A program made the position numbers and the translations under genes. A DNA stretch of 64,000 nt. It comes from Flectonema sp. DT1601. Taxonomy: Eukaryota > Euglenozoa > Diplonemea > Diplonemida > Diplonemidae. The DNA is taken from positions 262,001 through 326,000 of the forward strand of contig OZ025814.1 in the NCBI GenBank assembly GCA_964019425.1. Direction: 5' to 3'. The notes beneath the pieces were generated by a model. The model ran no database searches. It worked only from the letters and a program-made list of their open reading frames with translations, and had not been told where the DNA came from. Of this stretch, positions 1 to 9,900 are shown in pieces (position 1 is the stretch's first letter; each line of letters opens with the position of its first letter).

Positions 1-240
1 ATTTCGGTGTTGTTGTTGGTTGTTTTGATGCTGCTGTTGCTGTTGTTCTTTTTGGCGTTCATGTTGCTGCTGTTGATGTTGCTGTTGTTCTTTTTGTTTA
101 TGATGTTGACGTTGTCGGTGCTCGTGTTGCTGTTGTGAGTACTGATATTCCTGTCGGTGACGATTCTCGTGTTGCTGTTGCTCGTGTCGGTGGTTTTGTT
201 GTTTCTGTGGTATAAAGTGCTCCAGATTCCCTTCCATATT
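1..240 (-). repeat. CAR/CAN-rich low-complexity coding repeat (Gln/His/Arg)
   Basis: On the minus strand this stretch is built from CAA, CAG, CAC and CAT codons with interspersed CGA/GAA. It gives units such as QQHEHRQRQHH and QKEQQQHQQQQHERQ. It is an imperfect trinucleotide expansion inside the open frame of the left-edge gene and continues beyond the window. Confidence 0.85.
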
Positions 241-2295
241 ATCATCATCAGCATGTTGCTGTAAATCCTGTGATCTTCTTCTTTGGTGTTGAAGTTGTTT
301 TGTGCGATTTCTCTCGATAGGAGTAAAGCCACCCTGCTGCTGTGCTTCGTGTTCATGGTCTCTAAAAGAGTCTCCAGGGTAGTAGTTCGCATCGGATGCT
401 GTTCCACGAAAGCCCTTCTGGAGAGGTTTTATTTTTTCGAAGTTTTGTTGATCAGAATCACAGCTGTCGTACTCATGTTGTATATTATTATCATTCGGAT
501 TGTAGTGGTACTCTTCATCTACTTCGTTGTGTGCTTCAGTAGCATTTTGAGTGTAGACGTCAGCATCAGCAGCCTCTACTCCGACAGGATAAAACCCACC
601 TCCGTTTATCGCACTGTCTTCTTGTGGAGAGCTCTCAGGGTAGTATTCGAAAGCGTTTGGTGAGGGAACATTACTAACTTTATGAGATATATTAGAGTCG
701 AGGTTATCGTTGGTAGGTTTTACTGTTCGAGGTGTGGGGTGAGGGTGTCGAAGTGTTGAAACACGACTATCAGACTGCTCACTTTCAAAATTTGACAACC
801 GTCCATTCAAAGCGTTGGTATTATCTCGCAATATGACGTTGGGTGTGTTTTGTTTTGTTCGCTGATGAGGATGAACAGAGTCTAGATCATGATTCTCGCT
901 ATCATTCTCTCTAACTGGTCTAAAAGATGTATTAACTCTTGACTCTTCACTTGAACTATATGAGCTACTTGGAGGTGATTCATCATCTGCTTGAAGAGGT
1001 TGAGAAATATAAGAAGCAGCTCCTTCTTCAATCTGTTGATCTATTTCATAAGAACTCTTTTTTTGAATCTCAACTTTCCCATTCCCACGAGGAGGTACAG
1101 CAAGTGCACTGTAGTCTATAATATTTTGTTGTGGTTGTTGACGAGGTTGCTTTCTTTTAGTTTTCAATTCTTTGTGGTGACCCACAGATGGCTCATCGTA
1201 CTCTAACAATACGTCCTGCTGCTGCTGACTATTTCTCCGACCCTTTCCATCTTGTCTAATCTGTGGAGTGTGTGCTGGAGTATCATACTCATAGAATGCA
1301 TCCTGCTTTTTTGATTTTTGCTTTTTTAAAATCTTTTCTGAGGCGGCATCGAACTTGATCGGTTCCCGATGCTGCTTCATTGGAGAGCTTCGGACTTGCT
1401 GAGATATTAAATCATTGTGAGTGAGTCGGCGGTTAGGAGTTTCAGAACGAGGCTTCTCAGATAGAATGACGTGATGATTTGATTCTTTAACAATTGATAA
1501 GAATACAATACGATGAGTACTTGCTGACATTCCTATTGAGTCAATATTTCCTTTAAATGATAATCGTAAGTACGGTTGAAGCAGTCTTCCATCTATAATA
1601 AAAGATTGCTTGTGAAGGACTGAACCAACCTTTGCAGATTCTTCAGCACCAGTGAAGCATGGAATTGATGTGAGATGATGCATTCCTGTGATGGGATGTT
1701 GTCCTCCAAATACTTCACACTTTGATATTGTAGGAACAGCGTTATCAATTACAACATGAACCTTTGCATCATAAACGTATCGAGTACCATGAGGTTCTCC
1801 TCGTTCTTTAGGAGCAGCAATGTTGTGAAGTTTTGTTGCGATTTCAACAGTGCATTCAGCATTTGGATTCTTTGATGTATTTGTGCTCCAAATTCCTTTC
1901 TTGTTATTGCCACCTCTGTTTATCGCGTTGTTCTTTTCATTAGTCTTGTCAGCTAACCCACCAGCTAGTTGTAATACATTACAACAACCAGTACCAGTTC
2001 CAGACACTAGTCTTGAAATGAGTGGTGTTCCAGGGACACGAATCTGCTTACTGTTCACTGAGGGAGATTTTTGTTTCCCACTAGAATGAGTTGCAGTTGG
2101 AGTGGAGTTCTCATAGTGAGGGACCGCAGCTCTTTTTGGTGTCGTATATTCTTGTTGCGCAACTGATCGCTGTTTTCGACGCTGAACCGGAGCTTGTTCA
2201 GTTCGAAACTGTTTTGGCGGCTTCTGCTCAGGTTCCACACTCTCTAACCCGCGTAGTATTCGATCAACGTCTCCCAGAGACACGAAATCCATCAT
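1..2295 (-). CDS. Unrecognised protein with His/Gln-rich C-terminal part, 3' end outside window
   Basis: The minus strand is open from an ATG at 2295 to the left edge, 765 codons with no stop, so the C terminus is missing. In-frame stops lie upstream and there is no earlier in-frame ATG. The protein starts MMDFVSLGDVDRILRGLE. Residues about 90-270 look globular, with hydrophobic strands such as RYVYDAKVHVVID, TGMHHLTSIPCF and HRIVFLSIVKE. The remainder is polar and likely disordered, with several acidic-aromatic patches (YEYD, FEYYPESS, ANYYPGDSF), and passes into long Gln/His/Arg tracts. I cannot assign a family; a C2-like or other beta fold in the globular part is only a guess. No intron is needed. 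The start context is AATAG, then AC, then a four-codon upstream ORF whose TGA overlaps the start (ATGA). Confidence 0.8.
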   Translation of the reverse strand, partial: MMDFVSLGDVDRILRGLESVEPEQKPPKQFRTEQAPVQRRKQRSVAQQEYTTPKRAAVPHYENSTPTATHSSGKQKSPSVNSKQIRVPGTPLISRLVSGTGTGCCNVLQLAGGLADKTNEKNNAINRGGNNKKGIWSTNTSKNPNAECTVEIATKLHNIAAPKERGEPHGTRYVYDAKVHVVIDNAVPTISKCEVFGGQHPITGMHHLTSIPCFTGAEESAKVGSVLHKQSFIIDGRLLQPYLRLSFKGNIDSIGMSASTHRIVFLSIVKESNHHVILSEKPRSETPNRRLTHNDLISQQVRSSPMKQHREPIKFDAASEKILKKQKSKKQDAFYEYDTPAHTPQIRQDGKGRRNSQQQQDVLLEYDEPSVGHHKELKTKRKQPRQQPQQNIIDYSALAVPPRGNGKVEIQKKSSYEIDQQIEEGAASYISQPLQADDESPPSSSYSSSEESRVNTSFRPVRENDSENHDLDSVHPHQRTKQNTPNVILRDNTNALNGRLSNFESEQSDSRVSTLRHPHPTPRTVKPTNDNLDSNISHKVSNVPSPNAFEYYPESSPQEDSAINGGGFYPVGVEAADADVYTQNATEAHNEVDEEYHYNPNDNNIQHEYDSCDSDQQNFEKIKPLQKGFRGTASDANYYPGDSFRDHEHEAQQQGGFTPIERNRTKQLQHQRRRSQDLQQHADDDNMEGNLEHFIPQKQQNHRHEQQQHENRHRQEYQYSQQQHEHRQRQHHKQKEQQQHQQQQHERQKEQQQQQHQNNQQQHRN

Positions 2296-2599
2296 TCTTT
2301 TAACATGTCTATTAAATAAAAATATTAATAATAACTGTCACAGTACACAAACACTATTGTGATCACAGGTACGGCCTCCGTCTGTACTTCAGCACAAACA
2401 ACATCCTGCAGGGTGGGAAATAGAAACTATAAAAGAAGGCTGTCACTGATAGATGTAAAAGGTATGTTAAATACCGATAGTAAATTGAAAGGCTTGATTG
2501 AGACAAGCAGTCAGACTGGTTGACCAGATTTCGTGTCAGCTTGTGACTCGCCCTGTAAAAGGGACTCAGAAGTAGTACATCGGTCGTAAGATTTTTGAT
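2296..2599. other. Intergenic gap, nothing recognised
   Basis: 304 bases between the stop of the nucleoporin gene and the ATG of the left-edge gene. It is AT-rich with no ORF of note. On the minus strand it ends in a T-rich run and AATAG just before the downstream start, compatible with a splice acceptor. No RNA gene seen. Confidence 0.6.
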
Positions 2600-3658
2600 C
2601 TAATCAGAGCTGTCCTTTTCCATCTCTTGTAACTCTTCGTTAATTTTCTCTCTTAGCTCGTTGTCCTGTTCAACAGAGAAGAGGTCACCTAATTCATCTT
2701 CTGTTGTTGTATTAGTCGTATTCCCTGTCTCTGTTGTATTTGTTAAATCAGTTAGTGGTGGTATTTCTGTTTCAACAGTCTTAACTTCATCTTCTACTAC
2801 TACTTCTTCAACTTCCTTAACAGCTTTACCACTCGAAGCAAATAAGAACAGTAAGACTGCTCCAAGTACAATTGCCATCTTCATGTGACGTTGAATCTGT
2901 TTTTTTGAATTTTTTTTGAATGGGTTGAAAAGATCTGTACTAAAAAAAAAAGAACATTCACATACCACAGCAATCCAAAATGGTATAATCTCAGACAGTG
3001 TTGCCATCCAACTTGGTTTCATGATTACAGGAGGTTGAGATTTCGGTTGATGTTCCATTGGAGATCTTTTCGTTGCGATATTAAGGAAACCTTCTCCAGT
3101 AAGGACAGACTGTTGGGTGTTTATATTGTTTACGAAGATTTTTAATTAAACAAAACAACATAAAGTAAATTAACATACTCTATCCTTACACTGGGTAGCG
3201 TGTACTACAAAACTGGCTCTTCTAATTGTCCTTTCTTGGATAAGCATTGAGGCGCTGTTTGCTCGGGCGAATTCGAAATGAGCTCCGTTTCCTCGTTTTT
3301 CTGGAATCATACAATTCGTAATAGGTCCATATTGATATGAAAGATACGTTCGAACACTAGCAAGAGTATCCCAATTAGCACCATATACAGTTACCCAACA
3401 CTGAAGGTCTTGATCTTCAGTTGCAGCACGTGGCATTGGTAGTTCTCTTTCTGGTTCTACGGAAGGTTTTCTTCCACTTTTTCTCTGAGGAATTGGAAGA
3501 CCTGCTAACGGTTGGCTTCCCGCGAATATATCTCTCGCCTCCTGTCCTCCCTGAATCTCTTCTTGCATTCCTCTTGTTTTACGTGATGTACCTTGAACTT
3601 GATTCATCATCGTAGCGAAGCTGTAAACCGGGGCATTTGCCCGTGACGATCCCGACAT
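2600..3658 (-). CDS. Nup35/Nup53-type nucleoporin with C-terminal membrane segment, three exons
   Basis: Exons 3179-3658, 2966-3109 and 2600-2896 join without frame change into 306 residues. The two 69-nt introns start GTATGTTA and GTATGTGA and end CCAACAG and AAAACAG. Exon 1 holds an Nup35-type RNA-recognition fold (about 88-158) opening CWVTVYGANWDTLASVRTYL, the hallmark of this scaffold nucleoporin family. Exon 2 ends with the family's usual C-terminal membrane-binding helix (KPSWMATLSEIIPFWIAV). Exon 3 then adds a hydrophobic segment (MAIVLGAVLLFLFASSG) and an acidic tail with three NTT sequons. Trypanosome Nup65 is known to combine an RRM with a C-terminal transmembrane helix, so this may anchor the pore and project the tail into the lumen. 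The second intron has no in-frame stop, so it can be retained. Alternatively exon 3 could be a separate gene encoding a 95-residue signal-peptide protein (MKMAIVLG...). A pyrimidine-rich CTCAG lies 18 nt before the ATG. Confidence 0.75.
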
Positions 3659-3936
3659 GATGATGATGTGCTTGTACTGAGTGTGAGTAAAAATATTGTC
3701 AAAAAATGATAAACAACAGCAGCCCCCCAATTGAGTTTTCTAATGGTCTAGAATGCGGTGGAAACAAGTAACGAAACATAAAAAAAATAAAAAAAACAGG
3801 GGGAAAAAATAAAAAAGAAAATCGTAACAATTATTTTCTGCTTTGCTACCATACTGTCAGCGTGTAGAGCCATACTAGTGGCTTTGTTAAAACTAAAGAA
3901 AGATAAACAAAAAGAAAATACAAGGAAGTCGAATAA

Positions 3937-6900
3937 TTACTTTCCTTTTTTAGTAACAAGCAGATTAAGAGCGTCTTCATTTCGGATGGGCTGTGGAGAG
4001 AGTGAGAATCCCGTCTGATATGGAGAAATGTCTCGTGTTATGTTGAGGTCGTGAACGAGAGATGACTTGACTTTTGCTGCAACACAAAGTTCTGTGTGGA
4101 GTTGCTCACAAGAAGCTTTCCAACGGGCTTCTGATGCCGATAAAAGTTCTAATTTGGAAGCCAATTCCGAAACCTTTGTCTTCAATTGTTTATTCTGAAG
4201 AACTATAATATTAGTCGAATCCCTGTCTGCTGCTTTCTTAGCAGCCTTTATCATCTGCTGGCCTTCTGGTTGTTGTTTACCCTCTCGTTGTCTGAGGATT
4301 TCTACTTCCTTTTTGTATGTCGCCAGCAGAAGCATTGCGTTGGTTTCATTTTCCCCTTCGCCCTGCTGTATCTCTTTTATCCTTTCTCGTAGTATTTTAT
4401 TTTCCATTTCAAGAGGCATGCTTGACTTCGTGGCCTTCATTAAGTATTGCATCTGTTGTTTGACTGCGGCAAGCTCTTCACGAAGTTTGGTTTCATTCCC
4501 CATTCGACTCCTGGCAGGAGATATTCTGGGTGACTGCGCTAAATCTTGTGGGGCACATATTTTCAATAAGTTATTTGTAAGGTCGTGAATTTCTGTGATA
4601 GTTTCATGATCAAAGTCGCTATCAACGAGCTCATCTCGAAGACGTACGAGAACTCCCTGATCGGATGGTTGCTCTTGTTGAGGTGCTTCAGATATCTTCT
4701 GCTGAAGTTTCTCTACTTCTCCTTCTTTTTCTCGAAGAGAAACCTTCAGGCGCATCATTTCATCGAGATCGCTGTCTCGCTGTTCGGAGTCACGTTGCTT
4801 CAAGTCGCTATTTTTCCCCCTCAGAATTTTGACCTCATTCTCAAGCTCCCCGATCAGCCTGCTTGCTTCCTCCGTTGCAAGTTCGATTCCTGGTGTGCGT
4901 ATTACTGGAGATTGACTACTTCCGTTTTGAATCCCTGAATGGAGTTGTGATAATTCTGATAAAAGATCTTCTTCGCGATTTCTAGTTTGACTGAGTTCAC
5001 TTTCAAGTCCGTCGAGTGTTTTCTGTTGCTGTTCACAAGTAATGTTTTGTTTTGTAATTTGGTGCTCCAATGATGATATTTTACTTCGATGGTCTTCTTC
5101 ATTTCGAAGTTGTTTTTGTAGAGAAGTCGATCTGTTTGTTTCGAACTTCAGTCGCTGCTGTGATTGAAGTTGCTGATGTTTGAGATCTTCGATTGTGTTC
5201 TGAAGTCGAGTGAGATCGTCCTCCGGTTTAGTAGACGGCGGCGTTTGAATTCTCTTCTCCGCCACTGCCACGGCGTCACTCGAACTGAGTGCAGCAACTG
5301 ACTGTTGAAGATGAGACTCACGCTGTAGCGCATTTGATAATTTGGATTCCAATTCCTTGACTGCTTCAGATTCTCCTGAAGCAGCGATGTCTTGTAGTCG
5401 GGACTCTCTCTCTAATGAAGCAGTTAATTTAATTTCTAAATCACTAATAACAATTAATAAGTATTGATGTTGAGATGGTGGACTATTAGAACCCTTCCTA
5501 GTCGATTCGTTTGATAGATCACCCCAAGGAGATCCAGTTCCTGCTGGACTTCCGTATTCTAGTTCTGGTTCACGTGATCCTTCTTTTACTTTACGTAATG
5601 GTTGAGTTAACTCTCGTTCTCGATGTTGAAGAACTTCTACGGCAGAGATGAGGTCTTTTTCGCGTTCCACACCCTGTGTGATGTCTGTTTTTAGTTTTTC
5701 ATTCTTTTGCTCTAAAGTTGCAATTTTCTGAGCTGCTTGCCTCACTTCATTACTGCTACCCAACAAGTCGATAGTTCTTTTTAATTCCTGTTCACGCTCC
5801 AGGCTTTCAGTGAGATCCCTTTCGAGGTTGGATGTCGAAGTTTTCCCATTTTCGGTAGAAATCTGCTCTCGTAGGATGGCAACAGAGCGTTGGCTCTCAG
5901 AGAGCTTTTTCTCCAAAGAACTGATTTGAAATTTCAAAGGGAAAACAGAAATATCTTTCGTAGGACTTTTTTCTACTCCTTCAGTTTGAAGTGAAACGAT
6001 TGTCTCCTGAAGCTCTAGTTCTCGTTCTCGATGTTCTCTTAGCTCTTGTTCGAGTGAGTTCACTTGCTTTGAGTGTTTTCTCAATGCTGCTTGTAGTGTT
6101 TCGCAACGCTTTTCAGAGGTCTCACATTCGCGTGTTTGTTTCTCAAGTAATTCCTTCAAAGAGGAGTCGGATTCTTGTTTCTGTTGCTCGTCACGCAGAG
6201 ATGAGAGTTCATCTGTTGCTTTTGAAACTGATTGCTTTAGCTCGTTGTTTTCATTTGTCAGTTCCTCAACAGATCTTTTGTTAGAGTCTTGCAGGTTGTT
6301 GATTTCAGTTTGAAGTTTTTCAACAGTTTCCTTCAAGGAAACAATTTGGAGTTCATTTTCTTTGCTGTCATCCACAATGTCAGGCTCAGGTGTGTCGTCG
6401 CGTGGAGAGACAGCTTGGCTTTCGTTTTGTTTCGAACTCAAAGAGACGATGAGCTTCTTCTGTTCCTGAATGGTCTCTTTTAGTGAAACCATTTCCAGCA
6501 ACTGCTGCTCAGATTGCTGGGGAGTTGCAGAGAGATCAAGAGAAAGTTTATTGACTTCTCCTCGCAACGTTTCGTTAGACTCAGTGAGGGATGTCAACTC
6601 ACTCTGTAACTTCTGAATGGTCTCTTTCAGTGCGACAACTTCAAGAAGGTGGTGTTCATCATTGTCATTCTGTTTGTTGACTTTTTGTTTTAATACGTCT
6701 CTTGACTCTGTTAGGGTTGCTACTTCTTGTTGGAGTTGTTTAGTTGTTTCATTTAAGGAAATGATTTCATTCTTCTGAACTTCGATTGTATCGTTCAAAG
6801 AATTAGGAAGTTGTATTTCTGACTTGAGAGACGCGATAGTTTTCTTATGCTCTTGAATAGTTTCCCTCAAAGCAATTTCTCGTAGTAACTGCTTCTCCTG

Positions 6901-9900
6901 TTGGTTGTCGTTTTCACCTTCGATAACACATGAGATTTCCTTATTCGACTGAGGGATGGTTTTCTTCGCAGCCTGAAGAGATTCCTCAAGTGAGATGACC
7001 TCATGTTTTAGTGATTCCTTCGAGTCAAGTAGTTTTTGAACGTCTTCCTTCAGTGACTTGTTTTGATCTAAAATATCCTGCTTCGCTTCAGTCTGTTGCT
7101 GAAGTTGCTCTTTTAGAGTTTCAATTATTGCTTCTTGAGGCTCTTGTAGGTTATCAGAATCAGGCTTTGCATCATTGACAGAGGTTTTTAAATTATCAAT
7201 TTCAGTATTCTGCTGATTAATAATAGAAACAAGTTCTCTAATCCCTGACTCGGCCTGTGGCTTTATGTCTCTGATTTGTTCCTGAAGCTCCCACTCTCTG
7301 ACTTTACAACAGAGTACTTCATTCTCTAATCTGCTGATATCGTTTTGTAGGTTTGCCATATCGCTAGTCGCTGCGTCAGTTATTCTTTCTTCAAGATTAG
7401 CGATGAAGTCTTGTTGAAGATCATATTTTAATTTTAATTTTTCAAATTCCGAAACAACAATTTCTTGTTTTGACTTATCAATGCCGTCAGATTCTGTTAA
7501 GGCTGCCAACACATGTTCTTCTCGAGATTGTTCAAGTCCCTCAGTTTCATTATCACTCTGCAAAGACAGATGTGAGATCTGAGAGCGAAGCGAGTCGTTA
7601 TCTTTAGTTAGGTTTGATATTACTGAAGTAAGATGAGCTGCATGTTCTTTTTTAGTCTCAAGAAGACGTTCAACCGTGACTGCTCTGTCAATAAATCGAT
7701 TAATAACACTGATCCCATTGTCAGCTTCATCATCTTGTACTGATTCTAGTTCTTCTATTCTCCCTTCAAGTGTCTCAATTCGTATCATTTGAGCTTTATT
7801 TACTTCGTTCATAAGAGAGAGGTTCTCTTGATCTATTTCAGAAGCCTCAGTATTTGTGTTTAGTAGTTGACGTAGTTTACTTATCTCATTTTGATAGTCT
7901 TGTGTCAGAGAAGGTTTCTTTTTTAAAAGCTTCTTCATTTCTGAATCCTGCTGTTCGATAGTTTCCATGAGAGAAGCATTCTCAGCATTGAGACGAGATG
8001 CAGATTCAGTGTTGGATTTCAGCATTCTGCGAAGGGTCGCTACTTCCTCATCAGAGGGTTGGCATAATTGGTCTCGAAGCTCATCATTTTCATTTTCAAG
8101 ATCCTCAACAACCATCCTCAGCTTCTCTTCGCTTTGAGAGTCAGGTTTGGTTTGGTTTTCAAGTCTTTCTCGAAGGTCACTAATTTCCTTTCGTTGAGCT
8201 GCATCATAAGTTGCAACAGAATCGAGTTTGTTAGTTAGTTGAGTCTCACGTTCAACCAATTGATCAAAAGCTTCTTGAAGTTCAGTAATTGATTCTTTTT
8301 GTGAATCGACTTCAGAAGTTAACTGTTGTTCTCTTTCTGATTGTTTGTATTCAACTTCCTGAGTCAGCTGCTCCTTTAGATCTGAATTCTCAAATTCCAA
8401 TCGAATAACAGATTCGTTTATCTTACGAAGATTATTAATTTCCTGTCGTTGCGCAGAGTCCTTCATGGTCATTGCATCCCTTTCCTGAATTAATAACCTT
8501 TCTTTATCTGATGGTTGGCTGAGAAGGTGTCGAAGTTCCTTAATTGCTTCTCTCTGTGAGAGTACTTCATCGCTGAGTGTGGATTCTCTTTCAGTTTGGG
8601 TCGTTGTCATCTCGTTGTGCAAATCTGAAATTCTGGACTTCAATTTGTTGATTTCATCTTCTGGTTGGTTTCCATTAGTTGAGTCTCTTCCTTGTAATCG
8701 CTCCTTCAGATTAGAGTTCTCAAGTTCTAATCGGATAATAGATTCGTTAACCTTCTTTAAGTTAGTAATCTCTCTCTGAAGTCTTTCAATAACATTACTT
8801 TGATGAGATGTTTCATTGTTAGGAATGGTCTCTGATTGGTTTACGTTCTCAAGTTCTAGTTGCTGACTAGATTGTGGAGGTGCTTCACTCTGATGATCAG
8901 AAGTAGAAATCGATTGTTTGTTTGGAACACTTTCATTACCTTGTTGCTCTGGTTGCTGACTTCTGTCTAACTGTTCCTTGAGTTCCGTGTTCTCGAGTTC
9001 TAACCGAATGGCTGCTTCGTTGATGCGACGAAGCTGCTCAACTTCCTTCTTCTGGAGAGCATTTTGAGAAGTCAGTGCTTCAATGTGTCTTTCAAGAATA
9101 ACATCTCGAACAGCAGTCGCAGTTTGTGGTGCCGCAGGTGAAGCTAACTTAAGGATAGCTGGAGACTTCATCTCCGGTTTGGCAGTCTCTGAAGCATCAG
9201 CAGTAGCAGCAAGTTCCTCAAATAATTTTGAAAGGTGCTCCAAACTGTTCTTCGCTGCACCCACCTCCCGAGAGGCAGGCGGATTTGAATCATTCTCCTT
9301 AGGAAGAGGTAGCTGTCGGGAACTCTTACTGTCAGAGACTTGCTGTACATCTGTCAGTGGTGAATTTCCAGGAGATAGTTGCTTGACGATGGTACTCAGC
9401 TTAGCAACTTCTTGTTTTGTGACGGCGAGCTCCTCTTCTAATTTTGGTATGGAACCACTCGAAGGAATATCGCCGTTGTTGGGTCTTGTTATTTGATCAA
9501 TCTTTACAGCGAGCTTACCAACTTCTTCTTTAGTCTCAACAAGTTGACTGACGATTGGTTGCGGGTTATCAACAAAGTTTTCGATCTTGGATGCTAACTT
9601 AGAAACCTCATTCCTCGCCTCTAAGAGATCCCAAGATGACGGTCCTTGCTTGAGAGGAGATGATAAAAATTGTTCTATTCTGGTACTCAATCTAATTACT
9701 TCATTCCTTGTTTCGAGTAACTCACCTGATGGACCAGGTGTACTCAGCTTCGATACCTCTGCCGATAATTTGAATAGTTGTGTCTTAGTCTCCGCCAACT
9801 CATCAACAAGTGATTGGGTTGGATATGTTTGTAAGAAGTCTTCAATACGACTGTTGAGTCGAATGATTTCATTCTTTGTTTCTACTACTTCACCAGGTGA

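Noticed and set aside
283-663. Plus-strand 126-codon open frame
   Set aside because: It lies antisense inside the long minus-strand frame of the left-edge gene, starts on a non-ATG codon context and has no motif; a shadow frame.
2293-2306. Four-codon upstream ORF (ATG TTA AAA GAA TGA) overlapping the left-edge gene start
   Set aside because: A possible acceptor (AAAAG) lies between it and the real ATG, so it may not be in the mRNA; too short to argue function.
2600-3058. Independent 152-residue gene starting MEHQPKSQ
   Set aside because: The ATG at 3058 is inside a continuing frame from 3109 that joins the nucleoporin exon across a GTATGT...ACAG intron; better read as exons 2 and 3 of that gene.
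9083-9496. Plus-strand 137-codon frame antisense to the giant coiled-coil gene
   Set aside because: Mirror of Leu/Glu/Lys-rich codons on the other strand; no acceptor or family signal.
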